In this document: positions 1 through 11,789 of the stretch, one piece after another
How positions within the stretch are numbered: position 1 is the first letter of the stretch
Layout: every line of letters starts with the position of its first letter
Source: Glandiceps talaboti
Taxonomy: Eukaryota > Hemichordata > Enteropneusta > Spengelidae
Direction of reading: 5' to 3'
Length of the DNA stretch: 64,000 bases
Assembly: GCF_964340395.1 (NCBI RefSeq)
Contig: NC_135564.1
Span: forward strand, 12,480,391 to 12,544,390
Translations under genes and position numbers: made by a program
Notes under the pieces: generated by a model
The model's input: only the letters and a program-made list of their open reading frames with translations
What the model was told of the DNA's origin: nothing
Database searches by the model: none

Positions 1-561
1 GAGAAAATCCTCCTCTGACAATTCGAAGAGTTCACTATCAGTATCACGGCGGACTACAACTCAACGCTCGTAGACGAACAAAATTTGGACGCGTGCCAGC
101 AGTGCATTATCGTACCAGCAGTGCATCGTGCATTATCACTCGTTTTAGACGCGCTAGTTCGATGTCTAGACCAATCAGATCCCTCGATTTCCACCATCAA
201 TATACTGGTATAATATAATTGAATACTAGGACTCCAATCCACCCTAAAAGTAGACATTCGCAAGGTTAGTCCCAAGCTGAAAATACTAACTAAAACATGG
301 ATGCTAAAACCACCTTAGCAAGGGCTACAGATTTACGGAGTATGTTTACTGTATATTATATTATACCAGTATATTGATGGTGGAAATCGAGGGATCTGAT
401 TGGTCTAGACATCGAACTAGCGCGTCTAAAACAAGTGATAATGCACTGCTGGTACGATAATGCACTGCTGGCACGCGTCCAAATTTTGTTCGTCTACGAG
501 CGTTGAGTTGTTGTCTGCCGTGATAGTGAACTCTTCGAATTGTCAGAGGAGGATTTTCTCT
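1..561. mobile_element. Palindromic foldback element (MITE-like), left end at window edge
   Basis: The first ~217 bases recur as the reverse complement at about 350-561 with only scattered differences, leaving a non-palindromic centre of ~130 bases (about 222-349). Both arms begin with gagaaaatcctcctctgaca read inward and end near the AT-rich motif atcaatatactggtataat. No transposase is present, so this is a non-autonomous foldback or MITE-like unit. The left terminus coincides with base 1, so a target duplication cannot be checked. ORFs inside it are only the two mirror images of the arms and are not genes. Confidence 0.8.
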
Positions 562-1259
562 CAATGAGACAATATTTTATGAGAAATTATGAAGGAAATT
601 TCGAAAGCAACCCAGTCATCGCGAATTTGTTCAAATCTGTTCAAATCATCGCCTACTACATGTACTAAGGTCAAGGCATGCACGAGATCGGTCCCAGCCT
701 CGGTGCTGCTAGCTGGAGTGGAAACATTGGTGAGCTGTCCTGTCCTGTCATAAAAATGAAGCAAGTGAAAGAGCTTACACTGGCCGACTTACCATTAATC
801 TAAATAGAAATTTGTATGGGATCCTGTCCTAGAGTATCAGTCATCAATCCAAGAGGGAAATCCTCAAACCCGAAAATCTACTGACGTAACTTCCAGTAAT
901 ATAAATACATCGTAAATATCAACCTGTCTATCACTTCACCGAGTCACAATTTCGGCCGAGAGCGATCGAAGCACGCTGTATTCAATAAACCACTTCAAGT
1001 TTATACCTTGAGTCAAACAGGTTGTTTATTCATCACTGTGCACTTTTAATGAGCCGATCAATGTACAGATTATCCCTAGAAACGACGAGCAGATAAAATA
1101 AATCCAGTCGCTGCACGACGTTCACATTGAGGCCAAGATCAGCTGTCTTGAAAAGCAGCGTTATTGTTATGCAAATTAGACACAGAGGCGCATATGAAAC
1201 GAGAAAACGTTAGTTCTTATCTTGTTTCCGATATTATCAATATACTAGTATAATATAAT
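562..1259. other. Intergenic, no gene seen
   Basis: No convincing ORF, splice pattern or RNA gene is visible. Near 1236-1260 is an AT-rich motif, atcaatatactagtataat, almost identical to the loop-proximal end of the arms of the preceding foldback element. This suggests the two palindromic elements share sequence or a preferred target. Confidence 0.5.
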
Positions 1260-1403
1260 AGCGATAAACCACCCCCTGGGGAAGGTATACCACTCGGTTT
1301 AGACCAGTGAACTCAATATATGCACTCGCTATCGCTCGTGCATATATTTCGTTCACTGGTCAAAACCTCTTGGTATACCATCCCCAGGGGGTGGTTTATT
1401 GCT
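1260..1403. mobile_element. Short hairpin MITE (~144 bp)
   Basis: A near-perfect palindrome. The left arm begins agcgataaaccaccccctgg and the right arm ends with its complement ccagggggtggtttattgct. The inner parts carry the matched stretches gaccagtgaac and gttcactggtc, and atatatgcac and gtgcatatat. The loop is only a few bases. It has no coding capacity. The structure is typical of a small foldback or MITE insertion; the superfamily is not determinable without other copies. Confidence 0.75.
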
Positions 1404-1933
1404 TAAATAAAAATCACTTTCCGTATTCTATTCACTTTATCATAAGCCTTGTTAATAATTAGAATCATTACGATATAACAGATAAACAATTAATTCAATG
1501 ACATTATTTACTACAATACGTATACTTAAATGTTGATGAAATCCCTGTTCTGTCATCAATTTTGCGAACAACACAATAATATGTTGATGATGACATCGAA
1601 GGTATGCATTAACATTATACTAGAATAAAGTTCAATCGCTGTTGTATTCAGGTATTTTCACCCCAGCTATAATGCTTATAGACTTAGCTAGTGACATTTT
1701 AACAATTTGTAGTGCAGGTGTACGTCAACCCATACACATATTTTGGACAGGCACCAACATATCTTCACTATAATCTAATGCCACTCGTCTTTATTGTTAC
1801 AGTTTTATACATATATACAAAGCAGACTAGGTAATTATAAACAACACAGATGTGCATCACATTCTTTAATTTTGTGTTTAGCTAAGATCAATCTTGGTAA
1901 ATAAATTTGAATAGTAGATAATCATTACTTTAC
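1404..1933. other. Intron or 3' flank of the EGF gene, nothing recognised
   Basis: AT-rich sequence with no further EGF exon that I can recognise on the minus strand. The gene to the right has an open phase-1 splice donor at 1933, so its remaining 3' exons must lie here in a form I cannot see, or beyond the window edge. Confidence 0.4.
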
Positions 1934-4900
1934 CTTTACAAATTTCACTGCCATCGAAACAGATACATTCATATGAACCATCTGTGTTTTCACATGTTGA
2001 GTTTCCAAAGCATTCACCTGTACCTTCTGCACACTCATCAATATCTTCACAATATGTACCGTTTCCACGGTAACCAACACTTGGACAGGTACATTCATAT
2101 GAACCTATTGTATTTGTACACGTGGCTAACTCATGACAATCATTTAAGTCGTCATCCTGACATTCGTCCACGTCTGTTAAACGAAAGGAAAAAGTTATCA
2201 CAATATTTCTTTTCACTGTGACTTGGAATGAAGTAACATCTAAACGTAAGTACATGCAGTACACTTGGCATTCACTCTATACATTTCAAATGGTATACTG
2301 CCAGCTTATTGAACTTATAACCATTTTTGTATAACGCAACTAGAAAACACACTATCAAGTCGGTTGGTTTTCCATTTTAAGAATATCCTGTCTCACGTTA
2401 GAACATTGTATTGGTATTTATACAATGAGCAGGGTAATACATGTAAATATTCAGTTAGACATATATGCCAGTATATCTTACACACTTGACATAACTTATT
2501 GTAGGGCCGTAACAAAATAACCATGTGAAAATATCGTCAACGAAGTACCAGAATTACGTCGTCATATTGTTACCCACTAAATGTTTTGATATTAAAATAG
2601 CAATATCATGTTTTATCAAACTCATCAACAGCACAATTTTATACATACCATTTCCACATGTATTTCCTTGCCAGTTACTTGGACATTCACAGTAAGGGTC
2701 ATCATCACCACACTGCAGACAGATTCCACCATTCTCACATGTAGCAGGACAATTCATGCCTACAGGTATGAAATAGATTTAGTGAATATTCTATGTTATA
2801 TCAGAACTCATTTGCAGAATATACGACCCTTGTATTATATCTCAATCCACTGTAGTTGTCTGACTTGAGGTACAGGTCTTAGTGGTACAGTTGCAATCTC
2901 CGAGCTCCTGCAGCGCCACCAGTGATAGTATCTTACAAGGATAACATGTTATTTGTATATGTATGATGTATGAGTACATTGGGTCATTTTGGATTCAAAT
3001 AGCTGTTTGCTATCAGTTAGTTCATGTTATATAATATAATTCGGATAAAACGACGCTTTGATGTCGAGATTCTTGTATACCCCCCCCCCCCCAACAAAAA
3101 CCTGTGTTACATATGTCAGAATGGTGTATTACAAATTAATCACTTTCTTCAATGAAATGTAATTATATGCACTAGCTTTGTACAGAGTATATAACTTTGA
3201 TGATACTTTAACAACGTCTTATCTAGTGAAAGAAATGTAGTTGCACTTACTGGTTTCACATGGCTCTTCTGTCGTAGTTGGAGTTGTACTTATAAATTCA
3301 GCAGTGGTTGTTCTAATTGTTGTTGTTTGTAAATCAGTTGTAATCATTTCAGATAAAATTGATGGTATGGTTCCAGTGGGCACATCTGTGGTAAGTGTGG
3401 TCGGAGTGGGTTAGTGAGTGGGTAGCTGGGTGGGTGGCTGGGTGGGAGTGGGCGGGTGGGTGAGTGAGTGATTGAGTGAGTGAGTGAGTGTGTGTGTGTG
3501 GGGGGGGGTGAGTGGGTGGGTCTGTCTATGTATGTCTGTCTGTTTTGTTTGCTTGTTTGTTTGTTTGTTTGTTCGTGTGTGTGTGTGTGTTTGTTTGTTT
3601 TTTTGTTCGATTGGTTGGTTGGTTGGTTGGTTGGTTTCTGTTAGTTTGTGTTTGGTAGTTGTCTAAGCGTGTCCATATGTTTGCATGTGTGTCTTTGGAT
3701 ATGATTGTTAAAAAATTACATCATCAATTCAATTAAAAACTGGCCCAGGTAACAGTTGTCAAAAACATATTATTGGTATTTTGACATTATCATATTAAAC
3801 GAATAATTAATTATGTAATGCTAATTAGTTAATTATTATACAACTTGTTCTCGGCATTTTATCTCACAAATAAGACATTTCCTAGGTTTGAAATTGCACA
3901 GATATATAGTATATGTGCATCAAGCGGCCATACCACGAGTATGCACAATATGTGCGCCTGTGTAAGATCTTCCTCTTAGTTTATTCATGAAATGGAATGT
4001 AGAAATTTGAAAGACTGAAGCAGATGATTTACTAAATAAATACATTCAATTAAATTAATATTTTACCTATATCACAGTGTGTTCCTGTCCATCCATCATC
4101 ACAGTCACATGTGTAAGAATTGATTCCATCTACGCATGTACCGTGTACACAAGGATCTGGATCACATTCATCGATATCTGTAGAAAGGATTTAGCAATAT
4201 TGTTGTAAATTTGTTGATGTTACGGATATGTGACTCCTCTTTGCTCTTCGCTGTTACACTCTTGATAGAGCCAGGCGGAGTCTCAGATCCACGACGAAGA
4301 CGAGTTAATGTCTGTCTGTCTTTTCATGATTTCTCTTTTTCATTTTTGATCTTTAATTAATATTTTGAGTCATCGGCTAGGATGAAGGCATATGTGCTAA
4401 GTAATTCTATCATGACTTATGAATTAGTGATCCTGGTACCTTTCATACTCTATCTAGAATTTTCGATCTATGATCTCACAGCGTATACATATCATTTAAA
4501 GGGACATTTATGTTATTCAAGATACAGCATACAAGTAAATGCCATGATTGTACTTACTACTACATGTCCGATTATCAGGGTTTAATGAGTAAGTGTCGTA
4601 TCAAACAACAATTAATCGATTCCATATTTGGACATGGAAATGTAATTAAGGAGTTACATACAATCATACAATGATACCAACTATATATTTTACAGTGTTA
4701 TTACATATGTAAGGGATTACTCGCACTAGTACGCGCATAGTTTTATTAGTATTTTAACTACGGTGCAATAGCAAAATAATTTATAAAATAACCCCTCCCC
4801 TATTTCCCAGCCCTCCGTCTTATAATTACTTAGGGCTCCCTGCCGTGGCCATGATATATAGAGTACATTTCAGTCATGTTTACGATACACGCAGCAATTG

Positions 4901-5353
4901 TAAAACGATCTTTGACCTTGATAACATGACCGGTCCATTCCACAAATGCCACCATGCTTTAGCAACACAACTGTTTATCAATATTTATTACCTAAGCCTT
5001 ACGGGTCTGCTCTAACAGCTAGATTTCATGATTATTACATGTAATGGAGCGGTATTATCAGGAAGGGATTTTCAAGTTGAAACTAACTTTTTGTGCAACA
5101 AATACATAATACAATAGCTTTAGATGATATATGCATGTATATCTAGAGTAATTAACTCGTACGTACCTATGACCACCCCAGTGCCTCCTTCATCAGTTAT
5201 CCGCCTTTCTGTTTTCGCTTTGTAACTCACAGCTGTCCCATACCGAGATGTTGTAGATTCAGAAACAGCACCATTGGATCGAGAAGCGTGTATGTAGATT
5301 GGTACTAAAAATAATATAAACAGACATTTGGAAACAGTAGCGTGACGCACCAT
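1934..5353 (-). CDS. Secreted or cell-surface EGF-like domain protein, partial (5 exons, 3' end missing)
   Basis: Five minus-strand exons with good splice sites, all joined in phase 1: 5167-5353, 4067-4177, 3251-3385, 2649-2759 and 1934-2173. Exon 1 starts at the ATG at 5353 and encodes a signal peptide (hydrophobic [13 protein letters not shown], residues ~11-23) and a short linker. Exon 2 is one calcium-binding EGF module (DIDEC...[12 protein letters not shown]). Exon 3 is a Ser/Thr-rich mucin-like linker ending in PCET. Exon 4 is a plain EGF ([11 protein letters not shown]...[12 protein letters not shown]). Exon 5 encodes two calcium-binding EGF modules starting DVDEC and DIDEC. One-module symmetrical 1-1 exons are typical of shuffled extracellular EGF proteins. 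The likely role is adhesion, matrix or receptor ectodomain. Exon 5 ends in a phase-1 donor with no stop, so the C-terminus (membrane anchor, ZP or other domain) is unseen and the family cannot be named. Confidence 0.82.
3060..3095. repeat. Poly-C tract in intron
   Basis: A run of at least a dozen C lies in the intron between the Thr-rich exon and the following EGF exon. It is low-complexity sequence without further meaning. Confidence 0.9.
3400..3662. repeat. G/T-rich low-complexity block
   Basis: Consecutive degraded arrays of GTGG/GAGT, GT, TTTG and GGTT lie in the intron immediately upstream of the Thr-rich exon. The ORF through it is low-complexity and not a protein. Confidence 0.9.
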
Positions 5354-6176
5354 ACTTAATAAAATTGTACGGTAAACTGGGTAAGTTGGAGCTTCAACAG
5401 GATTTTGTCTGTTCTATAAACAGTGATCATGTATGGCTATCTATCACTACATCTGGTGTTTCCTGATACCACTTCGATATGTACGTTGTTTCAACGGTAC
5501 AACGTTTCCGCAAAGAAAAGCCTCAATGACAAAAACCTCCTCAAAGTTGACAATATATTCAGTCACTCAGATGCCTAGCCTGCATTGTCCATTTGCATGT
5601 AAAGGTCTGTAAGGCAGTCTAACGGTTATTATATACCACGGAACGGTTATGGTCATGAAAATAATTCCATAACCGCACAATTCATTGTTATACTCGATAG
5701 TAGTTACTAGTAACAGACACGAACGTCGCGATGGTGAACTTTGTGCTTCACTCCCTTCGCACGTTAATTACATACTGTCATACACACGATTCCAGGTAAG
5801 GCTATTATTTCCGTGGACTTTCGATCTACTTAATATATTATGCAGGCAACCAACGGCATGTATTTTATTTTTTAGTTTACTTTTAACATTTCAAACAAAT
5901 AGGTTGACAGAAAGTATGAAATATTTCAAATTAAGAAATGGTAATGGTAAACGGTACAAGGCATCATCATAAATGTACATGTGTGCAGTTCACTGCGCTG
6001 CTCAACAGGTTTTTTTTACTTACATGAATATAATGTCACTATAGGTCAAAATGGAGTTCCCCATTGGACTCTGTGTGTCCTTCTCCATCGCACTCATAAC
6101 ATACAAACAAGCCAAGGGCTGTCATTTCCGTGGACTTTCCACCTATTGATAAAGGCGGCCATTAATGATATTTTGA
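5354..6176. other. Upstream region of the EGF gene, no gene recognised
   Basis: It should contain the promoter of the EGF gene. No confident TATA or coding exon was identified. A short motif, atttccgtggactttc, occurs twice (near 5809 and 6124) in similar context, a hint of an old local duplication. Confidence 0.4.
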
Positions 6177-6215
6177 TATGATATGATATGATATGATATG
6201 ATATGATATGATATG
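6177..6215. repeat. (ATATG)n microsatellite
   Basis: About seven perfect tandem copies of a pentamer. Confidence 0.95.
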
Positions 6216-6289
6216 TGATAAGAAATTTGAACACTTCACACTTAAACTAACACCCCCCCCCCATTCGCATTCACATACACACTAGCGCA

Positions 6290-6290
6290 C

Positions 6291-6323
<33 letters not shown>

Positions 6324-6482
6324 TATACATACATACATACATACATACATACATGCATACACGCATACACGCATACATACATACATACATACATACATAC
6401 ATACATACATACATACATACATACATACATACATACATACATACATACACACATGCGCGCGCTCACGCGCACACACATACAC
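6290..6482. repeat. (CA)n then (CATA)n microsatellite
   Basis: A CA array is followed by ~150 bases of CATA tetramers with a few CACG/CATG variants. The reverse-strand ORFs rich in Met, Tyr, Val and Cys are repeat artefacts. Confidence 0.97.
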
Positions 6483-6529
6483 ACAAATAAACAAACAAAC
6501 GAACAAACAAACACAGACTTATTAAAGTG

Positions 6530-7860
6530 TCACAATCGTCTCTGCTGATCTAAGCCTGTAGTATTCATATAATATACGATACAAACCTGCAATACATAAC
6601 ATATTACAAAACAACTTTACGTCTAATACCCGCATGTACTACAAACTTGTAATAATAAAGACTGGCGATACAACGACGACTGAGCCGTATTTATCACTGT
6701 CAGATTGATCAGTATCGATTTCGTCTGGAAAACTATGTTGATAACATAATAAATGTTATCAGCCAGACTTCTATCTCTTTAATTACTGAAGACCACTTAA
6801 GTTAATGGACTTTATTGGTATACATTTTGACCAAATGTCCGCGTTCGTGTGTGTTGAGATCGCCAATGTGTGTAGTAGAGATAAACTGCATACGAGACGA
6901 TGTATGGAGATCAAATTCATGACAGTCATATCTAAAGGCCAGCATAGACACAAGAATTTGCTTTAGATGTTATTTCAAACCAGTGGGTGTTGAATTCTTA
7001 CCAAAGCTATGTAAAAAAAGTCGTTTTTATGAGGAGAACATTATTCCGATGCCTCTAACAAGAAGCTAACATACAGTAAAAAAATAAAATATTTACTTGT
7101 AGTATCATTATTGTTACGTTGCCAATATTTGTAGCCCTGACATCTTGGTAATTTACTCTACGTGTATTTTAGTTTGCAATTAACAAAGTGCCTGCTGTAT
7201 ATATATCTATAACACGGTATTCTTAGCAACACAAGTGTTTGGACCCATGCAGAGGCGATCATGATATCAGCTGATATGAATAAATATTTTTTTCCTGGGT
7301 CATGACCCCAGAAATCTAGCATATAGTGTTACAACAATGGTTATACGCCTCCTACCTGCACATGTTAGATGTGAGCAAATAACAGAACACATTCATAGTA
7401 CATAATTTTTTATTCAAACGACAAGTCAGATAACCCCGGTGCCCCGATCTATCAGTCAAGAGTATCACCGTCAGTATCTCCTGTTTCTAGATCTTCTTCA
7501 ATTAGATAGAAGCAATATCAGGTGGAAACAAGGTCAGACTGATAGATAGGCGCTGGGGACATCAGCATAGTTAATTTGGAATTCCAAAGTTACCTAACCC
7601 ATAGTACACTGGTTGGTTTATGATTTCATTTATTTAATTGTTTCTAGATAAGTCTTAGAAGGGAGAAAGTGACTTATCGTGACTCAGTGGACATAAATTA
7701 AAGCAGTAAGAGGGCATGATGGTAATACTCATTTTAATTATACACTTTTCGAAATGCAGTATTCCTGGATATTGTACAGATAAGAGATTATACAGTTTTG
7801 TTCTATGCACCACAAGTATGTTTGTTTTGTTTTTTACAATTCTTTTCTGTTCATTTCTGT
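6530..7860. other. Intergenic, no gene seen
   Basis: No coding signal. An imperfect ~23-base inverted repeat sits at about 7436-7457 and 7538-7560 (both arms contain atctatcagtc or its complement gactgatagat) around an ~80-base centre, possibly a tiny MITE. Confidence 0.45.
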
Positions 7861-7861
7861 T

Positions 7862-8063
7862 CATTTCTCTTCTCTTCTCTTCTCTTCTCTTCTCTTCTCT
7901 TCTCTTCTCTTCTCTTCTCTTCTCTTCTCTTCTCTTCTCTTCTCTTCTCTTCTCCTCTCCTCTCCTCTCCTCTCCTCTCCTCTCTTTTCTCTTCTCTTCT
8001 CTTCTCTTCTCTTCTCTTCTCTTCTCTTCTCTTCTCTTCTCTTCTCTTCTCTTCTCTTCTCTT
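7862..8063. repeat. (TTCTC)n pentanucleotide array, ~200 bp
   Basis: About forty tandem pentamers, interrupted near 7952-7985 by TCTCC variants. The polypurine/polypyrimidine strand asymmetry is extreme. All ORFs over it (Glu/Arg/Lys- or Ser/Leu/Phe-rich) are artefacts. Confidence 0.98.
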
Positions 8064-8079
8064 TTTCCCTTTCTTTTCA

Positions 8080-9470
8080 AGTACGATTTTGGTAAAGGGG
8101 TGCAAAAATACTTTAAATTTATAGCACCCTTCAGAAATTGTCTTTATGTAAATAATTTACCTATTCTATCCATTGAATTACAGTCAGCTTTCACGGGCTC
8201 ATTTTGATATCTGCAATCATATGTTTCGGCAACGTGAACGTCATCGCCCTCCAGACTGACTGACTGTGACGATGACTATTGTTTTAAATTCTTCATCGTG
8301 AAGCCACTAGCTTTCCCATCAAGTTTATAAAACTTTCAAATCGACGAAACCATAGTATTGCATGGTTCATTGAGTACATGTATATATTCAACCCATATTT
8401 TATTCACAATATCGCCCTCTTGAGACGCTTCTTTCGAAAATTGCCACAAAGGACAATAATCAGAATGTAACTACTGGGTTGGCACTGTTCATCAATGTTT
8501 GTCAATGATTATACGGCACCATATAGTAATGAATTTGTTCAAGAAAGAATTCGATAATAACACATATTTCCCATTTCCACGTCACTCCAACACACACAAA
8601 GTCACAAAGAACTCACAGCAACTCAGTACACGTAGAGACATCGAGTTTATTCCGCATTGTAAAGGATATACACAAACATAAGACATTCAGTGATTGTTTT
8701 ACTAATATCATTACCATACATAATGACTTAATAATTGTGTTCATGTGTGCATCATAGTACTAATATAAGAGTGAGAAAACCACCACCAAACAAAATATAT
8801 ATAAGAAGCTGGGTAATTAGTACTGTAATTCAAATATGTAACATCAGATATGAAATTCCTCTTCAAGGTGATATTGTCAGGAGTTTGCTTTTAATAAGGT
8901 AATGGTAACATTACCAATTGTTTGCGCTTGAATCACTGTCGATAATTACGCAGTCTTAAGTAGTGGCGTTTTGTCTGCGCGAAATCATGCGCGCGCAAGT
9001 CTTTGATAGCCGAGATGGTTCATCTATTGCAGAACACCACATTTAGCGTCATAGTCTTTGTTGAACAATATAGCAATGTTATCACGTCCCCTGATTCTGC
9101 GTTGAAAAGTATACAGTGGATTAGCTGAGTACCATAAACACTCCTACTTTTATACTACACGATCTGGTAGAGTGGTGAAAATTTAGTTCTGAAGCCAAAT
9201 GTGTATCAATTTATTGTGCATGCAATCATTTTGTATTTCCTGATGAATTTCAACTTATTTTACAGAGTAGAGTCCATTAATTTTGACCACTACGCATAAA
9301 CTATGATATATACATGATATCATCCGCCATGCAATTTATTTGTGAACGGAATCTACATGTAAGTAACTTGTATTCAAATTCATCAAAAAATTGTTAAAAC
9401 CTTGTTATTATTTCCTAATTATGGTCAAAAGCACTTGGATAAACTGATATGACTACATTTCAATGAATGT
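8080..9470. other. Intergenic, 3' flank of the cGAS-like gene
   Basis: No exon-like sequence was seen. The cGAS-like gene on the right reads toward this region. Confidence 0.45.
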
Positions 9471-9474
9471 GTTT

Positions 9475-9516
9475 TATTGTATGAAAACACGATGTTGTCT
9501 GTTCATGTGTTTTATT
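9475..9516 (-). promoter_or_regulatory. Poly(A) signals of the cGAS-like gene
   Basis: On the minus strand one AATAAA overlaps the stop codon (9516-9511) and a second lies at 9480-9475, ~35 bases after the stop. The second is the more plausible cleavage signal and would give a very short 3' UTR. Confidence 0.45.
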
Positions 9517-11555
9517 ATTTGAAGATGTCCATCACCTTCTCTGGACTTCTCTCGAATTTTCGAATAATTGCGTCTACTCGATAGTTGAGATTACTGGCAG
9601 TAGACCAATCCAGATTAGCAAACAGATTTTGTTCAGGAAAGAAGAAATCCGACAGCTTTTGTTGGCGTAAGCTTTCTTGCAGTCGACGTAGTACTCCAAT
9701 GAAGCACTCCCCCAGTTTACCATGGGACCAATCTTCACGCTGTTTACACTCCTGCAATACCAGGGTCTTGAGATGAAACGACTTGATGGCCAACCAGTTA
9801 CTGCCTTCACACTCTCGTAGCGTTTTCAGGAGTCTTAATACCTGTTTTCTGCAACCATTAAGACTAGCCCTGGTTTCCCAATTACCATAGTTGTCGATTT
9901 TACTCAGAAACCGTTTCTCGAGTGGTGCCGTCGAGATACGCCAAAGACGTTGGGCTTTCGTGGGTGATACATCGCGACGTTGGGGATATTGTTTGGCAGT
10001 GATCTGCCACAAACTCTTCGACATCATTTCAGAACGCAGTGTAGATATCAGATGAGAAACTGACCAACTGCTTGGGAGCTGTAAACCAGGTGGCTCACCT
10101 TCCATCGGGATTGTAGGCGCTAAATCCAATGATATCTCTTGAGACGTTCCTCTGTCGATGATCAAATTTACAGCGGGCTCAGCTGCGCGAAGAAATACTC
10201 GTTGCATTAACGGGTCGCCTTCTCTTTTCAAATTATCCAGAGCTTTAACGACTATCCCATAGAACCAGGAGAAGAGCCTTCCTGGAATCAGATAATTGTC
10301 TTCGTCCATAAACTCTTTCCGTCTCCTGGCTTCTACAGTGACGTTATGGTAGGATTCCAATTTATACATGATGTAACCAGGTGTAGTCGGATGTTCCAAG
10401 AACTGAAATCAAACACAAAAATGAAAGAGATCAATAGTTGACTTTCGTTTTACACTTATTATGACCAATTCTACGAAGTAATATTCACTTCACGGAAAAC
10501 GGTGTCGGTATTAGGAGCTGGTATTAGGTGAACACACTACGCATGCGTGGTCACTATACTGACTGATCTCCAAACAACGTAATAATTGACTCGTTCGCTA
10601 ATTAATAAGAACTAGATTAATCTAGACACAAAGAATACAAATATTATCAAACAAATAACTCGAAATGAAGTGGAATTAATTTTGTTATTGTGTGTGTTTT
10701 ATAATACGCTGTTGGCAAAGAAAGAACAAAGGTCAACATGTCAATATGTTATAGTCAACCTGATGTTTGTAATTTGTATGATTTGTATCAATTTTAATTC
10801 CTCTCACGCGTCTTTAAATCGCCATGCAACAACAAGAGAAATTGGAAATAAAAGATAGTTTTGGCAACACGCTTATTGGACCACTAGAGCTATATTGAGA
10901 AATATTCACTAAATTACATGTGCATGCAACACGTACACGTCATCGGTCTGTACATATACATGTTTATAGCAATACATGTACACATATGAAAATTGTAGAT
11001 TGGGTCCGATTATATTTTTTCAAATTGACGATTGTTACAGTGTCGACATCCCACGAACAGAATCGTTCATTTTATGTAGAGTGATATATGGAAACAGTTC
11101 CAAAACGAACACATGTAAAGCAACAGTGTGTGCAATCGTGTCACGTGATTAATGTTAAATTGAAACTTGATTATTTTCGACCCTTTGACGTAGATCTAAC
11201 ATTTTAGAATTAAATATTACACTTTACTTACACTTCCCTGACGTGATGTTGGCGCCTTCATGGTCAAGTCGTAATCGAATTCGTTTGCCGAGCCAACTTT
11301 CAGATTTTCATGGTAACTGCCAACGGGAAGTATTCTCTCGAAACATGCACCAAAGGTATCGTCATTCCTTTGAAGATAGTCGGTTATTTTCTTGGTGACT
11401 GTTTTCACAATCTCTGAATTCGCGGCTCGCTCTTCAGTCTTTAAATTCACAGTTTCGCGTGTTGCTAAATCCAAGTAGTAATTAAGGTCTTTTGGTCCTT
11501 TCCTAGCCTCGGTAGATACATAGTCGTAGTATAAGTACCCTTCTGAAGCCGCCAT
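9515..11555 (-). CDS. cGAS-like receptor (cGLR), Mab-21/NTase-fold protein, two exons, apparently intact
   Basis: Exon 1 is 11232-11555 (ATG at 11555, good context; donor GTAAGT). Exon 2 is 9515-10402 (acceptor TTTGATTTCAG). They join in phase 0 to give ~403 residues. Residues 77-97 hold the nucleotidyltransferase signature: PVGS (G79, S80) followed by NEFDYDL with acidic D94 and D96. The third metal-binding acid is D201 in [10 protein letters not shown]. Other family marks are [11 protein letters not shown] (~145-155), [26 protein letters not shown] and SFHLKTL (~316-322). Known members sense double-stranded RNA or other ligands and make cyclic dinucleotides that activate STING. No zinc-ribbon HCC cluster as in vertebrate cGAS is visible, so a DNA-sensing role should not be assumed. 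The complete triad argues for an active enzyme; the product and ligand are unknown. Confidence 0.88.
10403..11231 (-). other. Intron of the cGAS-like gene
   Basis: An ~830-base phase-0 intron separates the exon with the GS and first two catalytic acids from the exon with the third acid and the C-lobe. A small plus-strand ORF inside it (10670-10858) has no recognisable features. Confidence 0.75.
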
Positions 11556-11649
11556 GATGCTAACTGTATGCTTGGCTGCTCGTGTGATTCTCGGAGGTGA
11601 TCGTGAAGTATCGGAAACTTTACGGATGGGCTTGTTTTCGGAAAACTCC

Positions 11650-11780
<131 letters not shown>

Positions 11781-11789
11781 GATGCAGTG

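Noticed and set aside
361-564. ORFs at the left edge on both strands
   Set aside because: The two peptides are mirror images from the foldback arms, which explains their openness; no independent coding evidence.
6282-6514. Possible CRISPR-like or phase-variable repeats in the CATA, GTCT and TATG arrays
   Set aside because: Simple tetranucleotide microsatellites without spacers, in animal DNA.
7655-8207. Long ORFs on both strands (Glu/Arg/Lys-rich and Ser/Leu/Phe-rich)
   Set aside because: They are translations of the TTCTC pentamer array, open in several frames at once because the repeat has no stop.
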